Assembly (NCBI RefSeq): GCF_029350945.1
Contig: NZ_JARKMS010000002.1
Span: 949,376 to 1,013,375, forward strand
From: Maribacter huludaoensis
GTDB lineage: Bacteria; Bacteroidota; Bacteroidia; Flavobacteriales; Flavobacteriaceae
Direction of reading: 5' to 3'
DNA: 64,000 nt
Shown one piece after another: positions 1 to 8,719 of the stretch. The position numbers were made by a program, and so were the translations under genes. The notes below the pieces were generated by a model. That model did not search any database. It was not told the origin of the DNA and saw only the letters and a program-made list of their open reading frames with translations. Position 1 is the stretch's first letter. Every line of letters begins with the position of its first letter.

Positions 1-1091
1 TGTTGTTATGTACCGTTTTGGGTTTGACCTTGTTCGGCCTTATATTATTGGCAAAGCCAATTATGTATGCCATGAAACAACCACTTGAGGTAGTTGAGCT
101 GGCATTACCTTATTTAGATTTGGTAGCTTTTTCATTGGTGCCATTGATCATTTTTCAAGCTTTTAAACAATTTTCAGAGGGTTTGTCCCAGACCAAATAC
201 CCTATGTATGCAACGATAGTGGCCAATATTATAAATATTGTATTAAACTACCTTTTGATTTTTGGTAATTTTGGGTTTCCCGAAATGGGTATCGTGGGTG
301 CCGCTATAGGTACCTTGGTGTCCAGATTTTTTATGGTGTTCTACCTTTGGTTTATCCTTAAGACCAAAGAGAAATTTAAGTATTACGTAACCGGATTCAA
401 TTTTACGAAGATTGAAAATGCCGTCATAAAGAAGATTGTAGAGCTAGGTTTTCCATCTTCATTACAAATGTTTTTTGAGGTTGGTATTTTTACATCGGCA
501 GTATGGTTAAGCGGAGTTTTAGGCAAGAATGCCCAGGCAGCTAACCAAATAGCTTTAAATCTAAGTAGTATGACCTTTATGTTCGGTATGGGTTTGGGCG
601 TAACCGCTATGATCAGGGTAGGTAATCAAAAAGGCTTGGCCAATTTTAAAGAACTAAGACGCATTGCGCAATCTATATTTTTTCTAACCTTTTTATTGGA
701 AATCATTTTTGCTGCGTTATTCTTAATGGGTAGGCATTGGTTTCCGTCTTTGTATTTGGATATTGAAGATATGGCCAACTTTACGGATAATGCCGAAGTT
801 CTGGTCATTGCCGCAGAATTATTGTTGGTTGCGGCATTTTTTCAAATCTCTGACGGAGTACAAGTGGTCGTATTGGGCGCATTACGTGGTTTACAGGACG
901 TAAAAATACCAACTGTAATTACATTTATCTCATATTGGCTTATAGGTTTCCCCGTTAGTTATTATTTGTGCCTGCATACAGATTTAAAAAGTACGGGAAT
1001 TTGGATAGGTTTGCTTACCGGACTAACGGCATCGGCTATTATGTTGTATCTTCGATTTAATTATTTAACTAAAAAACTAATTGCCGCTTAA
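1..1091 (+). CDS. MATE family multidrug efflux transporter (5' end outside window)
   Basis: The frame is open from the left edge and ends at a TAA at 1089-1091. About 362 residues are visible. Hydrophobic helices recur throughout, with the pattern of the second half and middle of a MATE/NorM-type antiporter (for example FPSSLQMFFEVGIFTSAVW, and ANQIALNLSSMTFMFGMGLG). Such proteins are usually about 450-460 residues, so roughly 90 N-terminal residues lie outside the window; the TTG at position 3 is not the true start. MATE proteins export cationic compounds in exchange for Na+ or H+ across the inner membrane. The substrate cannot be read from sequence. The family assignment is confident. Confidence 0.9.
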   Translation, partial: LLCTVLGLTLFGLILLAKPIMYAMKQPLEVVELALPYLDLVAFSLVPLIIFQAFKQFSEGLSQTKYPMYATIVANIINIVLNYLLIFGNFGFPEMGIVGAAIGTLVSRFFMVFYLWFILKTKEKFKYYVTGFNFTKIENAVIKKIVELGFPSSLQMFFEVGIFTSAVWLSGVLGKNAQAANQIALNLSSMTFMFGMGLGVTAMIRVGNQKGLANFKELRRIAQSIFFLTFLLEIIFAALFLMGRHWFPSLYLDIEDMANFTDNAEVLVIAAELLLVAAFFQISDGVQVVVLGALRGLQDVKIPTVITFISYWLIGFPVSYYLCLHTDLKSTGIWIGLLTGLTASAIMLYLRFNYLTKKLIAA

Positions 1092-1144
1092 GCGTAACTT
1101 TTCTTGATCGGCAATGAATTTTCAACTTATAGATTACATTTTTT

Positions 1145-1372
1145 ATGGAATTTCCAAAATTTTTATTGGGTGATAATACGGATTATCCTACTGCAATATT
1201 TGTAGTTCATACAGAGTTTCCAAGGTTTATTATCAATCTTGAGGATGATGAGGTAGAATGGCTTGAAGAGTTTTCGAAGGAAGATGAAAAAGAACTGGAA
1301 GAAGAGGCGGAGAATTTAATAAAAGCGGCTACTGCTTTTTATGACAGGGAAGTTTCTAGATACGAAGATTAA
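1145..1372 (+). CDS. Small acidic conserved hypothetical protein
   Basis: This 75-residue protein has no signal peptide and no membrane segment. The first half is mixed (MEFPKFLLGDNTDYP, then a beta-like stretch TAIFVVHTEFPRFIINL). The second half is a strongly acidic predicted helix (residues about 37-62, rich in E and D). It lies 53 bp after the MATE gene and 5 bp before the PAP2 phosphatase gene, so it is probably co-transcribed with both. I recall similar small proteins in other Flavobacteriaceae but know no function. It is probably cytoplasmic. Confidence 0.75.
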   Translation: MEFPKFLLGDNTDYPTAIFVVHTEFPRFIINLEDDEVEWLEEFSKEDEKELEEEAENLIKAATAFYDREVSRYED

Positions 1373-1377
1373 CCATT

Positions 1378-1947
1378 ATGCTTGAAGAGCTTTTACAGTT
1401 GGATAAAGATTTTTTTTTATACCTCAACGGAATAGGTTCTCCGCAATGGGATAATTTCTTTCAGTTCGTATCCCATAAATTTAGTGCCATACCGCTGTAT
1501 CTTTTTTTGTTGATACTTTCCTTTCAGAAGTTTGGTACTAAAAAAACGTTACTACTCTTAGTTTCCGTTGCCTTATTGATAACGGTTACGGATCAGTTAG
1601 GAAATTTTTTCAAATACGGTATTGCCAGATTAAGGCCTTGTCACGATCCAGAAGTAGAACCCTACATGCGATTGGTGAAAAGTTACTGTGGTGGTAAATT
1701 CGGTTACTTCTCCGCGCATGCTTCAAACTCCTTTGCGCTGGCCGTGTTTTTTGGAAGTATTTTAAAATCGGAAACTAAATACATGGGTTTCCTGTTATTT
1801 ATTTGGGCCGCATTGGTTGCTTATAGTCGGGTCTATATTGGTGTACACTTTCCGTTAGACATCATTACGGGTGCCGTTATAGGTTCGTTATTCGGCTGGT
1901 TATTTGTAAAGTTATTTATATTTGCACTTCGCAAATTCTCCCTATGA
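1378..1947 (+). CDS. PAP2 superfamily membrane phosphatase
   Basis: This 189-residue membrane protein carries the three phosphatidic acid phosphatase type 2 signatures: K79 to RP86-87 (KX6RP), the FSAH box at 111-114 (with the His of motif 2), and SR150-151 to H157 and D161 (SRX5HX3D). Five to six hydrophobic helices surround them. Members dephosphorylate lipid phosphates such as undecaprenyl pyrophosphate or phosphatidylglycerol phosphate on the periplasmic side. The stop overlaps the start of the next gene (ATGA, 1944-1947), so it is translationally coupled to the ArnT-like glycosyltransferase. This suggests lipid-carrier or lipid A phosphate processing. The exact substrate is inferred, not shown. 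Confidence 0.88.
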   Translation: MLEELLQLDKDFFLYLNGIGSPQWDNFFQFVSHKFSAIPLYLFLLILSFQKFGTKKTLLLLVSVALLITVTDQLGNFFKYGIARLRPCHDPEVEPYMRLVKSYCGGKFGYFSAHASNSFALAVFFGSILKSETKYMGFLLFIWAALVAYSRVYIGVHFPLDIITGAVIGSLFGWLFVKLFIFALRKFSL

Positions 1948-3602
1948 TATCTAATCTAAGGTACCGGTTTTTAATAGTTTTAATTTTTTTGGTATACGTT
2001 GCAGGCATGTTTGTGACGTTATTTGAGAATGATTCTGCACAGTTTTCTGTGATGGCCATGAGAATGGTACAGGAGAATGATTTTTTTAGCCTCTTTAAAG
2101 GTCCTGAAGAGTATTTGGATAAGCCGCATATGCATTACTGGCTTGCCGCTTTATCATATAAAATATTCGGTATTCATGAATGGTCTTATCGTATTCCGGG
2201 AATTTTGGCCACGCTATTGGCCGCCTACAGTTGTTATGGGTTGGGCAGTTTGCTGTATAATAGGCAGGTAGGTAGGCTAGCTGCATTGATATTTATGACT
2301 GCGCAGACCATAGTTCTGGGAGCTATAGATGTAAGAACCGATGCCGTGTTAACGGGTTTTAGTATTCTATCTATTTGGCAGTTGACAAAATATATTGAAA
2401 AAGGTGGCACATTTTCTATAGCCCTAGGTGCCTTTGCTGCAGGTGTCGCATTTTCTACAAAAGGACAAATTGCACTTTTGGTTATTGGCCTGCCCATTTT
2501 ATGCCATTTGTTCTATACAGGCAAATGGAAAGCGTTTTTAAGCTGGAAAGTGTTATTGGCGCTTTTGATTTTTGCGGTTACTATTGCCCCTATGTTATAT
2601 GCCTATTATTTGCAATTTGATCTGCATCCAGAAAAGGTAATACGTGGCAAGGATAATCGTAGTGGTATATTCTTTATTTTTTGGGAGCAAAGTTTTGAGC
2701 GCCTTAGTGGTGAAGGGATCGGGAAGAACAGCAGTGATTATTTCTTCTTCTTTCATACATTTCTTTGGGTATTTCTACCTTGGACAATTCTAGGTATCGC
2801 TTCATTCTATACTAAAGTTCAGGCATTTATAAAACACAGGTTTAAGAACGTTGAAGGTTCGGAATTTTTAACCGTTGGTGGTATTACGTTCATATTTATC
2901 ATCATTAGTTTTGCGCAATTTAAATTACCACATTATTTAAATATTACTATTCCTCTTTTTGCAATTATAACCGCAGCATATATTTATAAACTATATGCCA
3001 ACAGCAAGTTACAAACGGTAAAAAGGTTAATGTATGGGCAATATTTTGTGTTGAGCATTGTTTTTATTGCGTCTGCCTTAATTTGTTTTTATGTGTTTCA
3101 ATTACATAGTCTCTTGGCCAACATTTGTTTGGCAACGGCAGCTGTAATGGTGGTATATTATGCTTTAAAACGGGAAGATGTATACGCAAAATTGATAACC
3201 ATATCGGTCTGTGCCTCTTTACTCTTAAATGCTGTATTAAATCTACATTTTTATCCTAACTTATTGGACTACCAGGGCGGCTCGTCCATGGCTAAGGTTG
3301 TTGCCCAAAAAGACATTCCGGTTGATCGTATTTACAAAGTTGATAGCGACCATACGTGGTCTTTGGATTTTTATAATCAATTTCCAGTTCAAATTACGAC
3401 ACCGGAAGTTTTAAAGAACAAAAAAGATGTTTGGGTCTATGTAAACGATAATGAGATGGCTATGTTACAGAAACAGGGTTTTGACTGGGATTCTCAATTA
3501 ACGGTAGATCAATTTAGAATTACACGTTTACAAGGGAAATTTTTAAATCCTAATACCCGAAAAAAGGTAACCCGTAAAATGCATCTGTTACATATTTACT
3601 AA
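1944..3602 (+). CDS. ArnT/PMT-like membrane glycosyltransferase (GT-C fold)
   Basis: The protein has 552 residues. An N-terminal helix is followed by an acidic loop (FENDSAQFSVMAMRM) and a YLDKPHMHYW segment, as in dolichyl-phosphate-mannose/ArnT-type (GT39/GT83) transferases, where the first periplasmic loop holds the catalytic Asp. About ten further membrane helices follow, then a soluble C-terminal region of about 110 residues. These enzymes move a sugar from a polyprenyl-phosphate donor to lipid A or protein. The ATG overlaps the PAP2 stop by 4 bp. The flippase-like and GT2 genes on the opposite strand just downstream could supply the polyprenyl-linked sugar. It ends tail to tail with the next gene, overlapping 4 bp. 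Confidence 0.85.
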   Translation: MISNLRYRFLIVLIFLVYVAGMFVTLFENDSAQFSVMAMRMVQENDFFSLFKGPEEYLDKPHMHYWLAALSYKIFGIHEWSYRIPGILATLLAAYSCYGLGSLLYNRQVGRLAALIFMTAQTIVLGAIDVRTDAVLTGFSILSIWQLTKYIEKGGTFSIALGAFAAGVAFSTKGQIALLVIGLPILCHLFYTGKWKAFLSWKVLLALLIFAVTIAPMLYAYYLQFDLHPEKVIRGKDNRSGIFFIFWEQSFERLSGEGIGKNSSDYFFFFHTFLWVFLPWTILGIASFYTKVQAFIKHRFKNVEGSEFLTVGGITFIFIIISFAQFKLPHYLNITIPLFAIITAAYIYKLYANSKLQTVKRLMYGQYFVLSIVFIASALICFYVFQLHSLLANICLATAAVMVVYYALKREDVYAKLITISVCASLLLNAVLNLHFYPNLLDYQGGSSMAKVVAQKDIPVDRIYKVDSDHTWSLDFYNQFPVQITTPEVLKNKKDVWVYVNDNEMAMLQKQGFDWDSQLTVDQFRITRLQGKFLNPNTRKKVTRKMHLLHIY

Positions 3603-4498
3603 AGTGATCCGTCCAAGTTTTTTGTTGCTGTATCTGCCAGTTCCAATTTAATTTTTTTGAAGTGATATAATACACCAATTAAAGAAACCATAGCGGTAAT
3701 TAAAAAGAAGAGTACACTTACCCCGACGGATATGTTTTGATCTAGCCCTAAAAATTTTGCACCATAGTAAAAGGTAACTTCACGGCTACCAATGCCACCT
3801 AGGGTCAAAGGAACAACTGCTACAATCGACGAAATTAAAAAAATGATGAGATATGGAATCTGATTCGTATCAATATGCAAAGCCAATAGAATAAACCAAA
3901 TGCTTACCAATTGAGACAATTGTACCAAAGCGGAAAGAACCGTTGTTTTCCAGAAAATTGGTAATACGTAGCTGAAGAATCTCTTATTCAATAACCAAAA
4001 TACGATTACCGATAGGGGTATGACTACTATAAATAGCCAACGAAATCCTTTTAACAGTTCTAACTCTATAAAAGCAAGCAATGTACAAGCATAAATAAAC
4101 AGTAGTAACAAGCCACCTAAACGATCTAATATAAGAACGCTTACTATTCTTTTGGTTTTAACATCAAAGGTCTTCTTTAAAATATATCCTTTATAAGCGT
4201 CACCACCTATACCGCCTGGTAAGAATAGGTTGTAGAACATGCCCAATAAATACAATTTAAAATTGCTTTTATGGGTAAGCATAATAGCAAGCTGACGAAA
4301 ATAGAGGTTGAGACGTATTGCCCCTATAAACTTGGAAAGGATAAAGAATATGATGGCAAATATCAAGTAATACAAATTACTCTTGATCAATATATCCTTT
4401 ATTTCACCAAGGTTAATTTTTGTAAAGATGAAATATATTAAAACAGCACTGATCAGTACTTTTAATCCGGTAGTAACTTTTTTATTTAACTTGGCCAC
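3599..4498 (-). CDS. Lysylphosphatidylglycerol synthase TM-region/UPF0104-like flippase-type membrane protein
   Basis: This 299-residue protein has about eight hydrophobic helices and the conserved features of the LPG_synthase_TM family: RLNLYF near residue 65, GMFYNLFLPGGIGGDAYKGY near 108-127, and PLTLGGIGSREVTFYYG near 232-248. The family includes the flippase half of MprF and AglD-like proteins, and stand-alone members often sit beside GT2 enzymes. Here its start overlaps the end of the GT2 gene by 17 bp, so the two are coupled. A role in lipid or glycolipid translocation is inference from family and context. Confidence 0.85.
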   Translation of the reverse strand: MAKLNKKVTTGLKVLISAVLIYFIFTKINLGEIKDILIKSNLYYLIFAIIFFILSKFIGAIRLNLYFRQLAIMLTHKSNFKLYLLGMFYNLFLPGGIGGDAYKGYILKKTFDVKTKRIVSVLILDRLGGLLLLFIYACTLLAFIELELLKGFRWLFIVVIPLSVIVFWLLNKRFFSYVLPIFWKTTVLSALVQLSQLVSIWFILLALHIDTNQIPYLIIFLISSIVAVVPLTLGGIGSREVTFYYGAKFLGLDQNISVGVSVLFFLITAMVSLIGVLYHFKKIKLELADTATKNLDGSL

Positions 4499-5441
4499 CT
4501 ACACTTACTTTTTTAATGCGGTACGGTCGTTTGTTCTGGGATTCATAATAAGTTCGTATTAATAATTCCATTACAATTCCTATTGTAAATAATTGAATAC
4601 CGGCAAAAATGAACATCATACCCACAGTAAGTAGAGGCCTTGTACCTATATCTTCACCAAAACCGAACTTAACGATCAATAGGTAAATGTTGATAAAAAC
4701 ACCTACAAGTATCATTAATGAGCCAGAAATACCGAACAGGTGAATTGGTCGTTGAAAGTATTTGCGGATAAAAAGTAAAAGCATCATATCTGCAACTACT
4801 TTAAATACACGCTCTAATCCGTATTTAGAAACCCCCGCATGGCGTGCGTGGTGTTTTACGGGTACTTGCTTTATTTGTCCGCCTTCAAGAAAAGCCAATA
4901 GGGTTATAAATCTGTGCATTTCGCCATAGAGATTTAAATCTTTAGCTATGTCTTTTGTAAATACCTTTAAGGCGCAACCGTTATCCTTTATGTCTAATTT
5001 AGTAACACGGCGTACTAGAAAATTAGCAATTTTAGAAGGTATTTTTTTTACTAGGGAGTCTTTTCTTTTTTGGCGAATGCCAGTTACAACATCATACTCA
5101 CCGTTTACCGCATAGGTAAGCATTTGTGGAATGTCTGACGGGTCGTTTTGTAAATCCCCGTCCATGGTAATAATAAATTCTCCTTCGGCATAGTCAAGAC
5201 CTGCGGCCAATGCTAAACTTTGACCATAATTCTTCTTCAATTCAATTAAATGAACTTTATCATCCTTTAAGTCTTTTACTACCTTCTTGGTTTTATCCTT
5301 AGAAAAATCATCAATATAAATGATTTGATAATCATAGCCTACCAAGCTTTCATGGATTTTTTGTGTCAAAAGAGCCACATTATCTTCCTCGTTATATAAA
5401 GGAACAACGACCGAAAGTAGGGAAGTAGTAACAGGTTGCAT
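4482..5441 (-). CDS. Family 2 glycosyltransferase, GtrB/DPM1-like, membrane anchored
   Basis: The 319-residue protein opens with a GT-A domain: VVVPLYNEEDN at 11-21, IDDFSKDKT with D44-D45, and the metal-binding DGDLQND at 94-100. Two hydrophobic helices near 235-260 and 270-300 follow. This is the layout of polyprenyl-phosphate glucose/mannose or 4-deoxy-4-formamido-arabinose transferases (GtrB, ArnC). Such enzymes charge a polyprenyl phosphate with one sugar for periplasmic transfer. It is coupled to the flippase-like gene downstream and lies close to an ArnT-like GT-C gene, so a lipid A or O-antigen decoration route is plausible but inferred. Confidence 0.9.
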   Translation of the reverse strand: MQPVTTSLLSVVVPLYNEEDNVALLTQKIHESLVGYDYQIIYIDDFSKDKTKKVVKDLKDDKVHLIELKKNYGQSLALAAGLDYAEGEFIITMDGDLQNDPSDIPQMLTYAVNGEYDVVTGIRQKRKDSLVKKIPSKIANFLVRRVTKLDIKDNGCALKVFTKDIAKDLNLYGEMHRFITLLAFLEGGQIKQVPVKHHARHAGVSKYGLERVFKVVADMMLLLFIRKYFQRPIHLFGISGSLMILVGVFINIYLLIVKFGFGEDIGTRPLLTVGMMFIFAGIQLFTIGIVMELLIRTYYESQNKRPYRIKKVSVGGQVK

Positions 5442-5527
5442 TGGGTTGTTTTTTGAATAGCTGCAAAGTTATGTTTTTTATCTTTAAGAAAGTGTACATG
5501 AACGGTAGTAACATCTTAAAGTGTATA

Positions 5528-6514
5528 CTACTGTTTTAAAGCTTTTAATAGCTTTTCTGCGGCTAAAAAAGGAGAGGTATTTCCACTGATAACTTCTTTT
5601 TTTAATTCTGGTAACATCTCTATGGTCTTTGGGTGAAGATAGAATTCAGACAATAGTTCTTGCTCTAAATACTGAGTCAACCAATTTTCATTTTGTTGTT
5701 GTCTGTTGGTCATAAAATAACCTGATGCCTGCATGTCTTTACAGTAGCTGTCGATCAAGGTCCAAACTTCATTTAAACCTTTATTTTCCAGAGCGGAGCA
5801 GGTTAGCACTTGGGGAACATAACCGTTTTCTTTTGGCGGAAACATATGTAGAGCCCTGGCAAACTCCATCTTGGCAAGATTGGCACGTTGTATATTATCC
5901 CCGTCCGCTTTTGTAATGACAATGGCATCGGCCATTTCTATAATACCTCTTTTTATGCCCTGCAGCTCATCACCGGCACCTGCCAATTTTAATAATAAAA
6001 AGAAATCTACCATGTCATGAACGGCAGTTTCACTTTGCCCTACGCCAATTGTTTCAATTAAAATACAATTGAATCCTGCTGCTTCCAGTATAACGATACT
6101 CTCCCTTGTTTTGCGGGTAACACCACCTAATGAAGAACCAGATGCCGATGGTCTTATATATGCATTAGGATTTTTGACCAGTTCTTCCATACGGGTCTTA
6201 TCGCCCAAAATACTACCTTTTGTTCTACTACTAGAAGGGTCTACGGTCAGTACGGCAACCTTTTTGCCAAGATCGGTAAGCATACCTCCAAATTGTTCTA
6301 TGAATGTACTTTTTCCTGCACCAGGTACTCCGGTAATACCAATTCTAATCGATTGTTGTTTCTTTGAAATACAACCGGCAATGATCTCGTTCGCAATAAT
6401 TCGATGCTCTGGTTTTGTGCTTTCTACTATGGTAATGGCCTTACTTACAATAGCAACATTATTTGCGTAGATACCTTTAAGAAATTCTGATGTAGTAAGG
6501 TTGGCTAAATTCAT
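5528..6514 (-). CDS. meaB: Methylmalonyl-CoA mutase-associated GTPase MeaB (ArgK family)
   Basis: This 328-residue G3E-type GTPase has the Walker A GVPGAGKS at 62-69, the switch and metal region LTVDPSSSRTKGSILGDKTRM (cut here to its family pattern, 90-110), ETIGVGQSE for the Walker B/G3 region, and a TKAD base-recognition motif (ITKADGDN). MeaB loads and protects adenosylcobalamin in methylmalonyl-CoA mutase. The mutase itself is not in the window. A PduO-type adenosyltransferase that makes the cofactor is at 29.2 kb. It lies 82 bp downstream of galM and 86 bp upstream of the GT2 gene on the same strand. Confidence 0.95.
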   Translation of the reverse strand: MNLANLTTSEFLKGIYANNVAIVSKAITIVESTKPEHRIIANEIIAGCISKKQQSIRIGITGVPGAGKSTFIEQFGGMLTDLGKKVAVLTVDPSSSRTKGSILGDKTRMEELVKNPNAYIRPSASGSSLGGVTRKTRESIVILEAAGFNCILIETIGVGQSETAVHDMVDFFLLLKLAGAGDELQGIKRGIIEMADAIVITKADGDNIQRANLAKMEFARALHMFPPKENGYVPQVLTCSALENKGLNEVWTLIDSYCKDMQASGYFMTNRQQQNENWLTQYLEQELLSEFYLHPKTIEMLPELKKEVISGNTSPFLAAEKLLKALKQ

Positions 6515-6595
6515 TATAATTGCGCTAATACGATATAGGTGGTAACATGCTAATTTATTATTAGGTATGATAGTTTATACATATACCTTATTTTC

Positions 6596-7504
6596 TTAAC
6601 CTTCAATATCAAATTTAAAGATAGATATGTTATTATAAATATCGCCAGGTCTTAAAACACTTTTAGGAAAATCCGGTTGATTAGGTGCATCTGGATAGTT
6701 CTGGGTTTCAAAACAGATGCCGGGGAATTCTTCTGGGGTGTATACCACCAAAGCCGGCTGATTGGTGTAAACTTTCATATGAATACCTGAGGTTTTGGAA
6801 TGTAGCTCTGCTACTTTCTCATTGCCAATATCCTTAATGAAAACAGTATCGAATCTTTGCAGCCCTATTTTTTTCGGCATTAAAAAATCGAACGCTGTTT
6901 TTCGAACAGGCATTATATTTCCGGTAGGTAACAAGTTTTCTTTTGTTTCTAATCGGTAGGGGCAATTTAATTGTAATTGATATTCGTCTATGTATGGGTT
7001 TTCATCTAATTTAAAATAGGCATGGTTGGTCAAGTTAATTACCGTACTTCTATCTGTTACTCCTTCATAAATTACCTGTAAAGCATTGTTCATTAGCTTA
7101 TAGGTTACGCTAACGGTTAAATTACCGGGGTAACCTTCTTCTAGATGTTTACTCGCATAACTTAATTTTACAAATGGTTTGTCACTATTATCCACCTCTT
7201 CAATGGTCCAGTATTTTTGATGAAACCCCTCTTTGCCACCATGTAAGTGTACCCCTTCTTCATGATATAGGTGATATCTTTCTCTGTCCAAAACAAATCC
7301 GCCTTCAGATATTCTTCCGGCGTAACGCCCTACACTGGCACCTAAAGCATTGTCATCTAGACGATATCTACTTGGATGGTTGTAACCAACAACAACGTTG
7401 GTATATTCTCCATCCTCACCTTTTACAAGTAGTTTTTGAATGGTGGCCCCATAATCAAGCACCATAAGTGTTAAAAAGGCATTGGAAATTGTAACTTGTT
7501 TCAA
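6596..7504 (-). CDS. galM: Aldose 1-epimerase (galactose mutarotase)
   Basis: The 302-residue protein matches GalM: GASVGRYAGRI near 55-65, the substrate-binding HLHGG at 86-90, the catalytic His in NLTNHAYF (H161) and the catalytic Glu in CFETQNYPD (E266). It interconverts alpha and beta anomers of hexoses in sugar uptake. It is shorter than many GalM proteins (about 340) and has no signal peptide, so it should be cytoplasmic. It is the first gene of a - strand run and is divergent from the sigma factor gene, with a shared 104-bp AT-rich gap. Confidence 0.93.
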   Translation of the reverse strand: MKQVTISNAFLTLMVLDYGATIQKLLVKGEDGEYTNVVVGYNHPSRYRLDDNALGASVGRYAGRISEGGFVLDRERYHLYHEEGVHLHGGKEGFHQKYWTIEEVDNSDKPFVKLSYASKHLEEGYPGNLTVSVTYKLMNNALQVIYEGVTDRSTVINLTNHAYFKLDENPYIDEYQLQLNCPYRLETKENLLPTGNIMPVRKTAFDFLMPKKIGLQRFDTVFIKDIGNEKVAELHSKTSGIHMKVYTNQPALVVYTPEEFPGICFETQNYPDAPNQPDFPKSVLRPGDIYNNISIFKFDIEG

Positions 7505-7608
7505 AGGGAATATTTAATAGTATAGTGTAAAAATAAAAATTTTTGCAACATTCTAATTTTTATGTCGTCCTTATTATAACAACAATCTAAAACCAATCAA
7601 TTTAACCG

Positions 7609-8154
7609 ATGTTTCAAAGCAATGTCGTAGAGAAATGTAAAGCAAACGACCGGGCTGCACAGTTGCAGTTGTATAGGAAGTATTGTGACGGAATGTACAT
7701 TGTTGCCATGCGGTTCGTGAAAAATGCGGATGATGCCGAAGACGTGCTACAAGAGTCTTTTATAAAGGCATTTGAAAAATTACATCAGTTTAAAGGTGAT
7801 GTTACTTTTGGTGCTTGGTTAAAGCGAATAGTAGTAAACAAGAGTATAGATTTTTTAAAATCAAAAACGGACAAGGAGGTTTCTTTAGATGATAGTTATA
7901 TGCAGTTAATTGATGTAAATGATGATTGGAAGGTGCCGTCAACCATAAGTATAGAACAGGTAAGGTGCGCCATAAATAAATTACAGGAAAAGTATAAATA
8001 TGTAGTGCTTATGTTCTTATTGGAAGGCTATGATCATAAAGAAATTGCGGAGGTACTTAATATATCTGCCTCTGCCTGTAGAACCAGATTGTCTAGAGGT
8101 AAAAGTCATTTAAAAGAATTATTAAAAGAAAAGAATTATGGAACAGGATCTTAG
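7609..8154 (+). CDS. ECF-type RNA polymerase sigma factor
   Basis: The 181-residue protein has sigma-70 region 2 near 24-93, including DAEDVLQESFIKAFEKL and the promoter-melting FGAWLKRIVVNKSIDFL, and region 4 near 118-170 with the HTH stretch HKEIAEVLNISASACRTRL. There is no region 3, as in extracytoplasmic-function sigma factors. Its last 17 bp overlap the next gene, which encodes a probable anti-sigma factor, so the pair is translationally coupled. The exported third gene suggests the system senses the envelope. The inducing signal is unknown. Confidence 0.93.
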   Translation: MFQSNVVEKCKANDRAAQLQLYRKYCDGMYIVAMRFVKNADDAEDVLQESFIKAFEKLHQFKGDVTFGAWLKRIVVNKSIDFLKSKTDKEVSLDDSYMQLIDVNDDWKVPSTISIEQVRCAINKLQEKYKYVVLMFLLEGYDHKEIAEVLNISASACRTRLSRGKSHLKELLKEKNYGTGS

Positions 8155-8719
8155 GGACATGTTCAAAAAGGATAGGGAAAAGCAAAAGCAAACCATTAAA
8201 ACTGGTCATGAAGAGCGCTTTTTGAAAAAACTTGAAGAATCAATGCCGGCAGAACAAAAACCTTTAAAAACTTGGTTAAAGTTTGCGGCATCAGTAGCGG
8301 TAATTATAAGTTTGGGCTTAGGTTTTTTATTCTTTACTAATGACGGTAATACTACAACAGTGGTTGATGCTACACCTGCAGAGGAACAGAAATCTGAATT
8401 TACTTTCGGTGACCTTTCACCAGATTTAAAAAAGGTGGAGAATTATTACGTTGCCAATATTAATATGGAATTGGCAAAACTAGAAGTATCACCAGATACC
8501 AAAGGGTTGATAGACAGTTTTATGGAGCAGCTTAATAATTTAAATATAGAGTATAAGACGTTGAATACAGAACTAATAGAATTAGGACCTAATGATCAAA
8601 CCATTACAGCCCTGATAGAGAATTTACAATTACGATTACAATTATTACAGAAATTAAAAAGAAAGTTGAACGAATTAAAATTATCAAAAAATGAACAGAT
8701 CATTGACAACAGTATCTAA
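8138..8719 (+). CDS. Probable membrane-anchored anti-sigma factor
   Basis: This 193-residue protein has a charged N-terminal domain (1-45, DMFKKDREKQKQ), one transmembrane helix near 46-66 (FAASVAVIISLGLGFLFF) and a helical periplasmic domain (about 85-193). The single-pass layout and its position, overlapping the ECF sigma gene by 17 bp, are typical of anti-sigma factors. I see no clear ZAS zinc motif (no HxxxCxxC), so the call rests on context and topology. Its end overlaps the next gene by 29 bp. An alternative is a structural membrane protein that simply travels with the sigma gene. Confidence 0.7.
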   Translation: MEQDLRDMFKKDREKQKQTIKTGHEERFLKKLEESMPAEQKPLKTWLKFAASVAVIISLGLGFLFFTNDGNTTTVVDATPAEEQKSEFTFGDLSPDLKKVENYYVANINMELAKLEVSPDTKGLIDSFMEQLNNLNIEYKTLNTELIELGPNDQTITALIENLQLRLQLLQKLKRKLNELKLSKNEQIIDNSI